From positions 4,960,001 to 5,024,000 of the forward strand of contig NZ_CP144555.1 of assembly GCF_036607905.1 (NCBI RefSeq): a DNA stretch of 64,000 nucleotides, read 5' to 3'. Under the pieces are notes generated by a model. It had not been told where the DNA came from, did not search any database, and worked only from the letters and a program-made list of their open reading frames with translations. This DNA is from Streptomyces sp. SCSIO 75703 (GTDB lineage: Bacteria; Actinomycetota; Actinomycetes; Streptomycetales; Streptomycetaceae). The position numbers were made by a program, and so were the translations under genes. Below are positions 55,787 through 64,000 of the stretch, one piece after another (the stretch's first letter is position 1; each line of letters opens with the position of its first letter).

Positions 55787-56704
55787 TCACGCCTTCCCGG
55801 GCGCCGCGGCCTCGTCCAGCTCCGCCGAGATCCGGCCGAGCTGTTCGAGCCGCTGCTCCAGGCTCGGGTGCGTGGCGAAGAACTTGCCCAGACCGGGGTC
55901 GGACCCGAAGGCCGGCGTGAAGTAGAAGGCGTTGAACGCCTGCGCCGTCCGCAGGTCCTTCGTCGGGATGCGGGCGATGTCCCCGGACACCTTGGTGAGC
56001 GCCGCCGCCAGCGCCGAGGGACGGCCGGTGAGCACCGCCGCCGCCCGGTCCGCCGCCAGCTCCCGGTACCGGGACAGGGCACGGATCAACAGGAAGCTGA
56101 TCGTGTACACGGCGGCCGAGACGCCCATGATCGCCGCGAAGACGACGAGGGTGTTCTGGTCCCGCCGGCCGCCGCCGAAGAGCTGTGAGTAGAAGGCGAA
56201 CCGCACGATGAGTCCGGCGATCACCCCGAGGAAGGACGCGACCGTGATCACCGCCACGTCCTTGTGGGCCACGTGCGACAACTCGTGCGCGAGCACGCCC
56301 TCCAGTTCGGCCGGTTCCAGCCGCCGCAGCAGGCCGGTGGTCACACAGACCACCGCGTTGTCCGCGTTGCGTCCCGTGGCGAACGCGTTCGGCATGTCCA
56401 TCGCCGACACGGCGACCAGCGGTTTCGGCATGTCCGCCATCGCCGCCAGCCGGTCCACGACCCCGTGCAGCTCCGGATACTCGTCCCGTTCGACGACCTT
56501 GCCGTGCATGGCGAACAGCGCGATCCGGTCGGAGAACCAGTACTGGGCGCCGAACAGCAGCGCGACGATCACCACGACCAGGACCCAGGACTTCAGCAGC
56601 GTGATCAACGCGGCCACGAAGCCCACGTACAGCAACCCGAGCAGGAACAGCGTGACCCCCATACGGACGGTCAACCGCCGGTCGCTCCGGAAGCGGCTCT
56701 GCAT
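55787..56704 (-). CDS. htpX: Membrane zinc metalloprotease HtpX
   Basis: Heat-shock-type M48 protease of 305 residues. Two membrane helices near the start (about 16-60), the catalytic HELSH (about 140-144, LAHELSHVAHKDV) and the third zinc ligand Glu in RYRELAADRAA are all intact, and further helices (about 155-215) sit between them. It degrades misfolded membrane proteins together with FtsH in other bacteria. It is followed at 3 bases by pspAB. Confidence 0.93.
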   Translation of the reverse strand: MQSRFRSDRRLTVRMGVTLFLLGLLYVGFVAALITLLKSWVLVVVIVALLFGAQYWFSDRIALFAMHGKVVERDEYPELHGVVDRLAAMADMPKPLVAVSAMDMPNAFATGRNADNAVVCVTTGLLRRLEPAELEGVLAHELSHVAHKDVAVITVASFLGVIAGLIVRFAFYSQLFGGGRRDQNTLVVFAAIMGVSAAVYTISFLLIRALSRYRELAADRAAAVLTGRPSALAAALTKVSGDIARIPTKDLRTAQAFNAFYFTPAFGSDPGLGKFFATHPSLEQRLEQLGRISAELDEAAAPGKA

Positions 56705-56848
56705 CTCATCACCCCGCAGTCAGGGACTCGTTCCGATGTCCAGTGTGCACCCGTACGGCCGGATAGGGGTGGTTCGCGGCGGTACTCGTGACGGGCGCGG
56801 GGGGCGGATCGCCTGGTCGGGGCGGCGGACGGCGTCGGAAGGGCGGCC

Positions 56849-57115
56849 TCAGAAGGGCGCGCGGAACTCCACGTACCCCAGGAGCAGGATGACCGCGGCG
56901 ACGATGCCGAGGACCAGGGCCGCCGACGTCCACGGCGAGCGGTGACGGTGCCGGGAGCGCCCGTGCTCGGGGTCGGCGCGGAAGGGCACCGGACCGGGCG
57001 GGTTCTCCTTCCACCGCGCCGCCAGCATGCGGGCACGGGCGGAGGGCTCCTTGTGCTCGGCTCCCTCGGCCCACCGCAGATCGAACTCGCGTTCCTCGTC
57101 GTGCCGCTCGGACAT
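56849..57115 (-). CDS. Small membrane protein with acidic cytoplasmic N-terminus
   Basis: Protein of 88 residues. A charged N-terminal part (MSERHDEEREFDLRW, then SARARMLAARWKENP) precedes one hydrophobic helix (about 62-83). It lies 144 bases upstream of htpX on the same strand, so may be linked with it. Not recognised. Confidence 0.65.
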   Translation of the reverse strand: MSERHDEEREFDLRWAEGAEHKEPSARARMLAARWKENPPGPVPFRADPEHGRSRHRHRSPWTSAALVLGIVAAVILLLGYVEFRAPF

Positions 57116-57325
57116 CCCCGTACCTCTCCCCGTTCCGCTGCGCGTCCTCGATCGAACAGTCGTGTCACTGTCGATGATTCCCCTCGGAAGCCGCGGAGGG
57201 AAGCGTTTTCCGCCGGAACCGGCCGTGAGGAACCCCGCCCCCGGCGCGACACCCCCCCGCCGCCCCAGGGCGCGCGGCCCCCTGCCGTGGCCCGGGACGC
57301 CCTCGCCCCGGCGCGACGCCCGGCC

Positions 57326-57916
57326 CTACGGCGTCGGGGTGGGCTCCGCCGGCCCGGCCGTCGCCGGGCCCTGCGCCGCGCCGTTCCCGTGGTCCGCCAC
57401 CGCGCGGTCCGCCCGCCGCAGCCCGGCCGCGGTGAGGACGGCGTAGGCCGCGCCGGCGGCGAAGAGGCCCGCGCCGGCCAGCGCCCCGCGCCGCTCCTCC
57501 TCCCGGAGGGCCTGGTGGCGCCCCTCGGGGATCTCGACCTCCCCGCGCGCGCCCGGCGCCGTCTCCCGCGCGCAGTACCGGCCGTCGCGGGCCTCGGGGG
57601 AGGTCAGGGTCTCGTTGCGTGCCAGGTCGACGGCCATCGTCAGCGTGCCCGCCGCCGGCAGCGTCCCCAGCACCGCCCGCGCGGGGAGCGGAACGCAGCG
57701 GAACGCCTGCCAGGCCAGGTACCGGTCGGCCCGGAGAGGCGCGAGCCGCGCCAGGGCCACCAGGAACAACGGCAAGGCCAGGCCGTACCCCACCCCGGTG
57801 AGCCACCCCGGCGCCGTCGGCACCGTACCCGGCACCCAGGTGAGCAGCGCGGCCACCGTCAGCACGGTGCTCAGCCCGCCCGCGAGTCCGGCATGTGCCC
57901 GGTACGTCCATCCCAT
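57326..57916 (-). CDS. Membrane protein of unknown function
   Basis: Protein of 196 residues with three or four hydrophobic segments (about 8-30, 38-58, 78-96 and 140-160) and a polar, Cys-containing loop (about 100-135, GRYCARETAPGARG). No known motif. It stands alone between the glnA gene and the small membrane-protein gene. A weak GGTGCGGG precedes the ATG. Confidence 0.65.
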   Translation of the reverse strand: MGWTYRAHAGLAGGLSTVLTVAALLTWVPGTVPTAPGWLTGVGYGLALPLFLVALARLAPLRADRYLAWQAFRCVPLPARAVLGTLPAAGTLTMAVDLARNETLTSPEARDGRYCARETAPGARGEVEIPEGRHQALREEERRGALAGAGLFAAGAAYAVLTAAGLRRADRAVADHGNGAAQGPATAGPAEPTPTP

Positions 57917-58055
57917 GCCCGCACCCTGCCACGGCCCACCCCGGCATGTCCCCGCCACCGTCCGGCAGACCTCGCCCCCACACGCTGCCGAGCCCCGCCC
58001 CTCGTGACGAGAGGCGGAGCTCCAGGCGGCGGCGACGGGCTCGCGCCCGCCGTCC

Positions 58056-59465
58056 TCACACGTCGAAGTACATCTCGAACTCGTGGGGGTGCGGGCGGAG
58101 CTGGAGGGGCGCGATCTCGTTGGCGCGCTTGAAGTCGATCCACGTCTCGATCAGGTCCGGCGTGAAGACGTCGCCCTGGAGCAGGAACTCGTGGTCGGCC
58201 TCCAGCCGGTCCAGGACCGCGTCCAGGGAGGTCGGGACCTGGGCCACGTTGGCGTGCTCCTCGGGGGGCAGCTCGTAGAGGTCCTTGTCGATCGGGTCGG
58301 CCGGCTCGATCTTGTTCTTGATGCCGTCCAGGCCGGCCAGCAGCAGCGCGGAGAAGGCCAGGTACGGGTTGCCGGAGGCGTCCGGGGCGCGGAACTCGAC
58401 GCGCTTGGCCTTCGGGTTCGAGCCGGTGATCGGGATGCGCATCGCGGCCGAGCGGTTGCGCTGCGAGTACACGAGGTTCACCGGCGCCTCGAAGCCCGGC
58501 ACCAGGCGGTGGTACGAGTTCACCGTCGGGTTGGTGAAGGCCAGCAGCGACGGGGCGTGCCGCAGGACGCCGCCGATGTAGTGGCGGGCGGTGTCGGAGA
58601 GGCCGGCGTAGCCCTGCTCGTCGTAGAAGAGGGGTTCGCCGTTGCTCCACAGCGACTGGTGGACGTGCATGCCCGAACCGTTGTCGCCGAAGATCGGCTT
58701 CGGCATGAAGGTGGCCGTCTTGCCGTTCTTCCAGGCCACGTTCTTCACGATGTACTTGAAGAGCTGGAGGTCGTCGGCGGCGGCGAGCAGCGTGTTGAAC
58801 TTGTAGTTGATCTCGGCCTGGCCGGCCGTGCCCACCTCGTGGTGCTGGCGCTCCACCTGGAGGCCGGCCCGCTCCAGCTCCAGGGAGATCTCGGCACGCA
58901 GGTCGGCGAAGTGGTCGACCGGCGGGACGGGGAAGTAGCCGCCCTTGTAGCGGACCTTGTAGCCGCGGTTGTCCTCCAGGGCACCGGTGTTCCAGGCGCC
59001 GGCCTCGGAGTCGATGTGGTAGAAGCTCTCGTTCGCGCTGGTGGCGAAACGCACGCTGTCGAAGACGTAGAACTCGGCCTCGGGGCCGAAGAACGCCGTG
59101 TCGGCGATGCCGGTGGAGGCGAGGTACGCCTCGGCCTTGCGGGCCACGTTCCGCGGGTCACGGGAGTACTGCTCACCGGTGATCGGGTCGTGGATGAAGA
59201 AGTTGATGTTGAGGGTCTTGTCCCGCCGGAAGGGGTCCACGCGGGCGGTGGACAGATCGGCGCGCAGCGACATGTCCGACTCGTGGATGGCCTGGAAACC
59301 GCGGATGGAGGAACCGTCGAAGGCCTGCTCCTCGTCCGGGTCGAACGCCCCGGCCGGCAGCGTGAAGTGCTGCATGACGCCCGGCAGGTCGCAGAAGCGG
59401 ACGTCGATGAACTTGACGTCCTCGTCCGCGATGAATTTCTTGGCTTCGTCGGCGTTCTGGAACAT
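58056..59465 (-). CDS. glnA: Glutamine synthetase type I
   Basis: Central ammonia-assimilating enzyme of 469 residues, forming the dodecamer. Visible parts: latch DGSSIRGFQAIHESDMSL, metal site GPEAEFYVFD, HHEVGTAGQAEINYKFN, FGDNGSGMHVHQSLW, RNRSAAMRIP and RVEFRAPD. The adenylylation loop KDLYELPPEE with its Tyr is intact (about residue 397), the target of GlnE encoded at 27-30 kb. GGAGGAG lies 5 bases before the ATG. A four-box GlnR site about 100 bases upstream places it under nitrogen control. Confidence 0.97.
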   Translation of the reverse strand: MFQNADEAKKFIADEDVKFIDVRFCDLPGVMQHFTLPAGAFDPDEEQAFDGSSIRGFQAIHESDMSLRADLSTARVDPFRRDKTLNINFFIHDPITGEQYSRDPRNVARKAEAYLASTGIADTAFFGPEAEFYVFDSVRFATSANESFYHIDSEAGAWNTGALEDNRGYKVRYKGGYFPVPPVDHFADLRAEISLELERAGLQVERQHHEVGTAGQAEINYKFNTLLAAADDLQLFKYIVKNVAWKNGKTATFMPKPIFGDNGSGMHVHQSLWSNGEPLFYDEQGYAGLSDTARHYIGGVLRHAPSLLAFTNPTVNSYHRLVPGFEAPVNLVYSQRNRSAAMRIPITGSNPKAKRVEFRAPDASGNPYLAFSALLLAGLDGIKNKIEPADPIDKDLYELPPEEHANVAQVPTSLDAVLDRLEADHEFLLQGDVFTPDLIETWIDFKRANEIAPLQLRPHPHEFEMYFDV

Positions 59466-59562
59466 TCCGGCTCCTCCTACTCCCGACCGTCCCGCCGGGG
59501 TGGTAGATCGTGCGTGTGCCATTGCGGGCGGCCCACGCTCCCCTCGACCCTATGGACGGGAA

Positions 59563-59600
59563 ATTTCTCGGGCGTGACCCGTATGTTTCGCAGAAGTTAA
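59563..59600. promoter_or_regulatory. GlnR operator of glnA (four boxes)
   Basis: On the minus strand the boxes TTAAC, GAAAC, GTCAC and GAAAT occur with exactly 6 bases between each pair. This matches the known actinobacterial pattern gTnAC-n6-GaAAC repeated twice. GlnR activates glnA in nitrogen limitation. It sits 98 bases upstream of the glnA start. Confidence 0.88.
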
Positions 59601-59749
59601 CCGGCCACGGTGTCAGCCTAGGCGCCTGTCGGGCCGGTCACACCCCCTGGTCACCCGCCCCGCGCCGCCCTCCCGCACCCGGTTTCGCCCCCGTCCGCCG
59701 GGCCACCCTCCGTCGGGTGTCCGGCAGCGCGCCCAGTACCGTGGACGTC

Positions 59750-60217
59750 GTGGACAACAGGCAAGCAATGGGATCGTGGCTCTCCGGCCCGCGCGCGGCC
59801 ATCGAGGGAGCCGGCGGGGAGCTGGGGTACCGGGGCGAGCAGCTCGGCCTGCCCGAGGAGGGACCGGGCTCCATCGCCCGGCCGGGCCGGCGTGTCGGCG
59901 CCCTCGCCGTCGACTGGACCCTGTGCCTCCTGATCGCCAACGGTCTGATCACGGATGGCTACCAGCAGGCGACCGGCAACTGGGCGCTGCTCATCTTCTT
60001 CGTGCTGAGCGTGCTGACCGTCGGCACGCTCGGTTTCACCCCGGGCAAGCGGCTCTTCGGGCTGCGCGTGGTCGAACTGGGCACGGGCCGCGTCAACCCG
60101 CTGCGCGCCCTGCTGCGCTCCGCCCTGCTGTGCGTCGCGATCCCGGCGCTGGTGTGGGACCGGGACGGCCGCGGCCTGCACGACCGCCTGGCCCGCACCG
60201 TCGAGGTCCGCCTCTAG
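59750..60217 (+). CDS. RDD-family membrane protein
   Basis: Protein of 155 residues. An Arg residue in RPGRRVGALAVDWTLC and Asp pair in the first helix and the late GLHDRLARTVEV match the RDD domain, with three hydrophobic segments (about 50-70, 80-98 and 115-135). GTG is chosen; TACCGT at 59737 a few bases upstream and the lack of a ribosome site suggest a leaderless transcript. An ATG six codons on is an alternative. Role unknown, possibly ion transport or protein interaction. Confidence 0.83.
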   Translation: MDNRQAMGSWLSGPRAAIEGAGGELGYRGEQLGLPEEGPGSIARPGRRVGALAVDWTLCLLIANGLITDGYQQATGNWALLIFFVLSVLTVGTLGFTPGKRLFGLRVVELGTGRVNPLRALLRSALLCVAIPALVWDRDGRGLHDRLARTVEVRL

Positions 60218-60329
60218 CGCCACCGGCGTTACCCGCGTCACTCGCGTCGGCGGGCCCGGCGCCCCGGGACCGGGCACGGACCCGCGCCCGCCGCTCCGGC
60301 GCCTCCCGGGCCCTCGGACCCCGCGCCGT

Positions 60330-60370
60330 CCGCGCACGCGGAACGGCGGACCCGCGCACGCGGAACGGCG
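60330..60370. repeat. 19-bp direct repeat, 22-bp period
   Basis: The unit CCGCGCACGCGGAACGGCG occurs at 60330-60348 and 60352-60370. The second copy runs into the stem of the adjacent terminator, so one terminator arm appears to have been duplicated. Confidence 0.65.
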
Positions 60371-60415
60371 AAGGGGCGCCCGGAGTGATCCGGGCGCCCC
60401 TTCGCCGTTCCGCGT
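60358..60415. terminator. Very long terminator hairpin between RDD and DUF4191 genes
   Basis: A perfect 27-base stem (60358-60384 with 60389-60415) has a GTGA tetraloop. It lies between two convergent genes. It is the longest perfect hairpin I found in the window. Confidence 0.88.
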
Positions 60416-60423
60416 CGGGAGGC

Positions 60424-61128
60424 TCAGCGCTGCCTCGGGCTGCCGCCCTTCGGCATCCGCATGCCCTTCGGCATCGGCCCCTTGGGCACCGGCATGTTGC
60501 TCATCAGGTCGCCCAGGGCGCGCAGCCGGTCGTTGGTCGCCGTGACCTGCGGGCCGGTGAGCACGCGCGGCAGCTTCAGCATGGTGGTGCGGAGCTTCTT
60601 CAGCTCCACCCGGCCCTCGCCGTCGCCCACGATCAGATCGTGCACCGGCACGTCGGCGACGATGCGGTTCATCTTCTTCTTCTCGGCCGCCAGCAGGGTC
60701 TTCACCCGGTTCGGGTTGCCCTCGGCGACCAGCACGATGCCGGCCTTGCCGACCGCCCGGTGCACCACGTCCTGGCTGCGGTTCATTGCCACCGCGGGGG
60801 TGGTCGTCCAGCCCCGGCCGATGTTGTCCAGGACCGCCGCCGCGGCGCCGGGCTGGCCCTCCATCTGCCCGAAGGCCGCCCGCTCGGCCCGGCGCCCGAA
60901 GACGATCGCCGTCGCGAGGAAGGCGAGCAGCAGGCCCAGGATGCCGAGATAGATGGGGTGACCGACCAGGAAACCGATCGCGAGGAAGACACCGAGGACG
61001 ACGATGCCGACAGCCGCGAGTACAAGACCGATCTTCTTGTCGGCCTTGCGGGTCATCTTGTAGGTCAGGGCGATCTGCTTCAGTCGCCCGGGGTTCGCAG
61101 CGTCCGCTGCGGTTTCCTTCCTCGCCAT
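60424..61128 (-). CDS. DUF4191-domain membrane protein
   Basis: Protein of 234 residues. Two hydrophobic segments (about 33-53 and 56-78) follow a basic N-terminus; the rest is soluble with GKAGIVLVAEGNPNRVKTLLAAEKKKMNRIV and a basic, Met/Pro-rich tail. The family is widespread in actinobacteria next to lipA, as here, and its function is unknown. It shares its strand with the small gene and lipA upstream. Confidence 0.88.
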   Translation of the reverse strand: MARKETAADAANPGRLKQIALTYKMTRKADKKIGLVLAAVGIVVLGVFLAIGFLVGHPIYLGILGLLLAFLATAIVFGRRAERAAFGQMEGQPGAAAAVLDNIGRGWTTTPAVAMNRSQDVVHRAVGKAGIVLVAEGNPNRVKTLLAAEKKKMNRIVADVPVHDLIVGDGEGRVELKKLRTTMLKLPRVLTGPQVTATNDRLRALGDLMSNMPVPKGPMPKGMRMPKGGSPRQR

Positions 61129-61251
61129 GTCCCGAAGTCTACGTGCCCGGGAAAGCGCCCACGACGGCAGTGCCCGGCGGGGCGGCGCGGGCCCCGGGAA
61201 CGGGCGCGGCGGTGCGTCCGCGAGCGGCGGGGACGGGGCGTCAGGGGGACG

Positions 61252-61470
61252 TCACGGGTGCCCGTCGAGGGGGTGGGGGCCCTCGGAGGACCCGCCCAGC
61301 ACCCGCTCGGTCTCGACGCGGTCCCGGGCGCGGCGGCGGTCCTCCAGCACGGAGGTCCAGGCGTTGCGGCGGGCGGTGCGCTGGCCGCCGCTCATCAGCA
61401 GCGACTCGACGGCCCGCAGGGCGGTGCCGAACGACGGGATGGCGGTGGCGCGGACGGGTGCGGCCGGCAT
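61252..61470 (-). CDS. Small conserved protein between DUF4191 and lipA genes
   Basis: Protein of 72 residues, polar and helical, with SGGQRTARRNAWTSVLEDRRRARDRVETE in the middle (shown by end residues only in function, no motif). It matches the small gene found at this place in streptomycetes, which I recall as being among nitrogen (GlnR) controlled genes. The ATG of MPAAPVRATAIPSF is chosen; an upstream start at 61533 is open but less likely. A GlnR-like half site lies about 72-87 bases upstream. Confidence 0.7.
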   Translation of the reverse strand: MPAAPVRATAIPSFGTALRAVESLLMSGGQRTARRNAWTSVLEDRRRARDRVETERVLGGSSEGPHPLDGHP

Positions 61471-61541
61471 CGTGGAAGTCCCCCCTCGGTACCGCGACGG
61501 GTACGGGTGCACGTGGCGTGATTCCAGGGTCACGGTTTGGT

Positions 61542-61557
61542 GTTACCAGGGCGTGAC
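61542..61557. promoter_or_regulatory. GlnR-like half operator
   Basis: On the minus strand GTCAC and GTAAC are 6 bases apart, fitting one half of the GlnR pattern gTnAC-n6-GaAAC. GTGAC also recurs nearby. The second pair of boxes is not well formed, so this is a weaker candidate than the glnA site. Confidence 0.45.
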
Positions 61558-61702
61558 CGGCCGGTCAAACGCGGATGACGGACGGGTGCGGGTGCCCGTG
61601 ACGGCCGCGCGGCCCCGGCCGCGGCCCTCATCTGCGGGGACGGTCGGGGCCGCGGAACACCGTTCGCTACCGGCCGGTAGTGGCTTGTGCGGGATTTCAC
61701 AC

Positions 61703-61755
61703 GCCCGTCGGGACACGCCGCCCGACGGGCTCGGCGCGGCCCCGCGAACGGGGCC
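61703..61755 (-). terminator. Double hairpin after lipA
   Basis: GCCCGTCGGG pairs with CCCGACGGGC (10 bases, 8-base loop, 61703-61730) and GGCCCCG with CGGGGCC (7 bases, 4-base loop, 61738-61755). Both follow the lipA stop on the minus strand and lie before the small gene. Confidence 0.72.
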
Positions 61756-61773
61756 CGGGGCGGCCCGCCGCCG

Positions 61774-62763
61774 TCAGACGGCCCGTGCGGCGACCGGGTC
61801 GGCGCCCTGTCCGGCGGCGGCCGAGTGGCGCTGCTCGCGGGCCATCGCGTAGAGCCGCCCGGCGCGGTACGAGGAGCGCACCAGCGGGCCGGACATCACA
61901 CCGGAGAAGCCGATCTGCTCGGCCTCCTCCTTCAGCTCCACGAACTCCTGCGGCTTGACCCAGCGCTCCACGGGGTGGTGGCGCACGGAGGGGCGCAGGT
62001 ACTGCGTGATGGTGATCAGCTCGCAGCCCGCGTCGTGGAGCTGCCGCAGCGCCTCGCCGACCTCCTCGCGGGTCTCGCCCATGCCGAGGATGAGGTTGGA
62101 CTTGGTGACCAGCCCGTGGTCGCGGGCGTCGGTGAGGACCTTCAGGGAGCGCTCGTAGCGGAAGCCGGGGCGGATGCGCTTGAAGATCCGGGGCACCGTC
62201 TCGACGTTGTGCGCGAAGACCTCGGGGCGGGAGTCGAAGACCTCGCGCAGCAGCTCGGGGACCGCGTTGAAGTCGGGGGCGAGCAGTTCGACCTTGGTCC
62301 GGCCGTCCGCGCGCCCCTCCGTCTGCCGGTGGATCTGGCGGACCGTCTCGGCGTAGAGCCAGGCACCGCCGTCCGGGAGGTCGTCGCGGGCGACGCCGGT
62401 GATCGTGGCGTAGTTGAGGTCCATGGTGACCACGGACTCGCCGACCCGGCGCGGCTCGTCACGGTCGAGCGCCTCGGGCTTGCCGGTGTCGATCTGGCAG
62501 AAGTCGCAGCGCCGGGTGCACTGGTCGCCGCCGATGAGGAAGGTCGCCTCGCGGTCCTCCCAGCATTCGTAGATGTTGGGGCAGCCGGCTTCCTGGCAGA
62601 CCGTGTGCAGGCCCTCGCTCTTCACGAGGTTCTGCATCTTGGTGTACTCGGGGCCCATTTTCGCCCGGGTCTTGATCCACTCGGGCTTGCGCTCGATGGG
62701 GGTCTGGCTGTTGCGGACCTCCAGGCGCAGCATCTTGCGTCCGTCGGGTGCGACTGCGGACAC
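61774..62763 (-). CDS. lipA: Lipoyl synthase
   Basis: Radical-SAM enzyme of 329 residues that inserts two sulfurs into octanoyl groups of E2 and GcvH proteins. Auxiliary cluster: VCQEAGCPNIYECW (CX4CX5C). Radical-SAM cluster: CTRRCDFCQ (CX3CX2C). The closing serine motif near the end, GPLVRSSYRAG, completes the auxiliary cluster. A GTG start with AGGGAG five bases upstream. It lies downstream of lipB on the same strand, so the two steps of lipoate synthesis are encoded together. Confidence 0.96.
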   Translation of the reverse strand: MSAVAPDGRKMLRLEVRNSQTPIERKPEWIKTRAKMGPEYTKMQNLVKSEGLHTVCQEAGCPNIYECWEDREATFLIGGDQCTRRCDFCQIDTGKPEALDRDEPRRVGESVVTMDLNYATITGVARDDLPDGGAWLYAETVRQIHRQTEGRADGRTKVELLAPDFNAVPELLREVFDSRPEVFAHNVETVPRIFKRIRPGFRYERSLKVLTDARDHGLVTKSNLILGMGETREEVGEALRQLHDAGCELITITQYLRPSVRHHPVERWVKPQEFVELKEEAEQIGFSGVMSGPLVRSSYRAGRLYAMAREQRHSAAAGQGADPVAARAV

Positions 62764-62879
62764 GTCGGCTCCCTAGCTTCGATTCTTCGGCGTACACCAG
62801 GGTACGCCCGTGATGGGCGGGCTCTGCGGTGAGGCCAACCTCAGACCCAGGGGGTGCATTCCCCGGAACGGGTGAACGG

Positions 62880-63749
62880 TCAAGCCGACGCCTTCTCGGG
62901 CCGCCCGTCCGCCGCGGCGGGCCCGGGGGCCCCGGGGGCGGCGGGCGGCTCCCCGCTCGCCGGCTTCTCGATCACGCGCGGCCGGAGGTCGGCGTGTTCC
63001 AGGACGTCGCGCAGATGCCGCTCGACCACGGGGAGCACCTCGTCGAGGGTGACCTCGCGGCCCAGCTCGTTCGCCAGGGAGGCGACCCCGGCGTCCCGGA
63101 TGCCGCACGGGATGATCCGGTCGAACCACTTGTTGTCCGGGTTCACGTTCAGGGCGAAGCCGTGCATGGTGACGCCCTTGGCGACCCGGATGCCGATCGC
63201 GGCGATCTTGCGGTCCTCGCCGCGCTGGCCCGCGTTGGAGGGCGCGTACTCCGGGCCGTTGAGCCGGGGGTCGAACTCGTCGTCGGTGAGGCGGGGGTCG
63301 AAGTCCAGGGAGAGCCCGCCGGGCGAGGGGCGCTGCCCGACCGGGTCGCCGAGCACCCACACGCCGCTGCGGCCCTCGACCCGGGTGGTCTCCAGCCCGA
63401 ACTCCGCGCAGGTGCGGATCAGGGCCTCCTCCAGCCGCCGGACGTGGGCGACCACGTCCACCGGACGGGGCAGCTTCTGGATCGGGTAGCCCACGAGCTG
63501 GCCGGGGCCGTGCCAGGTGATCTTGCCGCCGCGGTCCACGTCGATGACCGGGGTGCCGTCCAGGGGACGTTCGCCGGCCTCGGTGCGCCGGCCGGCCGTG
63601 TAGACCGGCGGGTGCTCCAGGAGGATCACGGTGTCGGGGACCTCGTCGGCGAAGCGCGCCGCGTGCACCCGGCGCTGCTCGTCCCAGGCCACCCGGTAGT
63701 CCACGGCGTCGGCTCCGAAGCCCATCCGGACGAACCGCACCTCGCTCAC
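62880..63749 (-). CDS. lipB: Octanoyl-[ACP]:protein N-octanoyltransferase
   Basis: Enzyme of 289 residues that moves octanoate from ACP to lipoyl-domain lysines. Motifs: VILLEHPPVYTAGRR, RGGKITWHGPGQLVGYPI, KIAAIGIRVAKGVTMHGFALNV (with the catalytic Lys) and IIPCGIRDAGVASL (with the catalytic Cys). The C-terminus is extended by about 40 Pro/Ala-rich residues. GTG with GGGAGG eight bases upstream is chosen; a longer start at 63800 lacks support. Confidence 0.95.
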   Translation of the reverse strand: MSEVRFVRMGFGADAVDYRVAWDEQRRVHAARFADEVPDTVILLEHPPVYTAGRRTEAGERPLDGTPVIDVDRGGKITWHGPGQLVGYPIQKLPRPVDVVAHVRRLEEALIRTCAEFGLETTRVEGRSGVWVLGDPVGQRPSPGGLSLDFDPRLTDDEFDPRLNGPEYAPSNAGQRGEDRKIAAIGIRVAKGVTMHGFALNVNPDNKWFDRIIPCGIRDAGVASLANELGREVTLDEVLPVVERHLRDVLEHADLRPRVIEKPASGEPPAAPGAPGPAAADGRPEKASA

Positions 63750-63916
63750 GCCCAGCACCTCCCTGCAAGGGTCGTCGGGCACGCGCCGTGCCCACGCCAC
63801 TGTACGTCCGGCGGCCGGACCGGGAGCCGGGGGCCATTCCCGTCAGCTCCGCATTCAATCCTCACACGATCGGATGAATGCCTGGCGAAGTGTGCGATAG
63901 CTCGCTCACTCTCCGC

Positions 63917-64000
63917 TACATTCGCGCCGACCAAGAGGCCATCAGGGCTGCTCACAGGCGCTCCGGGTGATCGAACGCCCGGAAGGCAGGAGACCGCACA
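63917..64000 (+). promoter_or_regulatory. Promoter and ribosome-binding site of a gene entering from the right edge
   Basis: TACATT at 63917-63922 is a good -10 box. AGGAG at 63988-63992 is an ideal ribosome-binding site, and the last base of the window, A at 64000, is at the right distance to be the first base of an ATG. The gene itself is outside the window. Confidence 0.6.

Noticed and set aside
63861..63900. CACAC/GTGTG inverted elements upstream of lipB as a BldD-type box
   Set aside because: The arms are short and imperfect and do not fit the usual BldD consensus.

Overview
The window looks like part of a Streptomyces chromosome. GC content is very high, GTG starts are frequent, many genes overlap by 4 bp (ATGA/GTGA), and intergenic hairpins mostly lack U-tracts. 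The gene set is typically streptomycete: glnA, glnE, a glnA2-type gene, nadE, panB, lipA/lipB, malR-malEFG-aglA with aml and pullulanase, pspAB-htpX, DUF4191 and DUF1996 proteins, and F420 metabolism. Orthologue names come from recognising the protein sequences. No database search was run. I saw no rRNA, tRNA, CRISPR array, transposase or prophage.

Layout. 1-7.1 kb is a haem/iron acquisition locus: a haem ABC importer (hmuTUV, minus), two HtaA-domain surface proteins (plus), and a haem oxygenase (minus). Iron boxes lie in the hmuT/HtaA divergent promoter and in front of the haem oxygenase gene. Behind the second box is an unusual array of three palindromic operators with an exact 23-bp period (6961-7029). 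7.1-19.3 kb carries map, small conserved genes, an F420:NADP reductase, a site-2-protease-like M50 peptidase, an AfsR/SARP-type giant regulator facing a two-gene drug-type ABC exporter, panB, a VanJ-like membrane EEP hydrolase, and a collapsed MFS pseudogene. 19.4-23.2 kb looks accessory: an ABC exporter of three genes, a small secreted protein with one predicted disulfide just upstream, and an AT-richer gene-free stretch of about 0.7 kb.

23.2-31 kb holds nitrogen and NAD metabolism (glnA2-type, nadE, glnE) and a PAP2 membrane phosphatase. 31-42.3 kb is a maltodextrin regulon: the LacI-family repressor MalR, malE-malF-malG-aglA, then separately promoted alpha-amylase and pullulanase genes. 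CTTGCNG-type operator repeats precede malE/malR, aml and pulA. No malK is present, consistent with the shared MsiK ATPase known in streptomycetes. 42.6-57.9 kb is a mixed region: TetR plus a flavin/[2Fe-2S] reductase, a membrane protein with a sigma-factor-like N-terminus, secreted and lipoprotein genes, an NAD-dependent epimerase, a winged-helix regulator preceded by a short Cys-Cys leader-like ORF, a MarR regulator, an ArsC-like protein, pspAB-htpX and small membrane proteins. 58-64 kb is conserved core: glnA with a four-box GlnR operator, an RDD protein, a DUF4191 protein, a small GlnR-associated-type gene, lipA, lipB, and the promoter and ribosome-binding site of a gene that starts at the right edge.

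The parts most worth a second look are the triple operator at 6961-7029, the secreted-protein/ABC exporter cassette at 19443-22561, the sigma-like/membrane fusion at 44665-46593, and the unannotated Cys-rich mini-ORF at 51064-51195.
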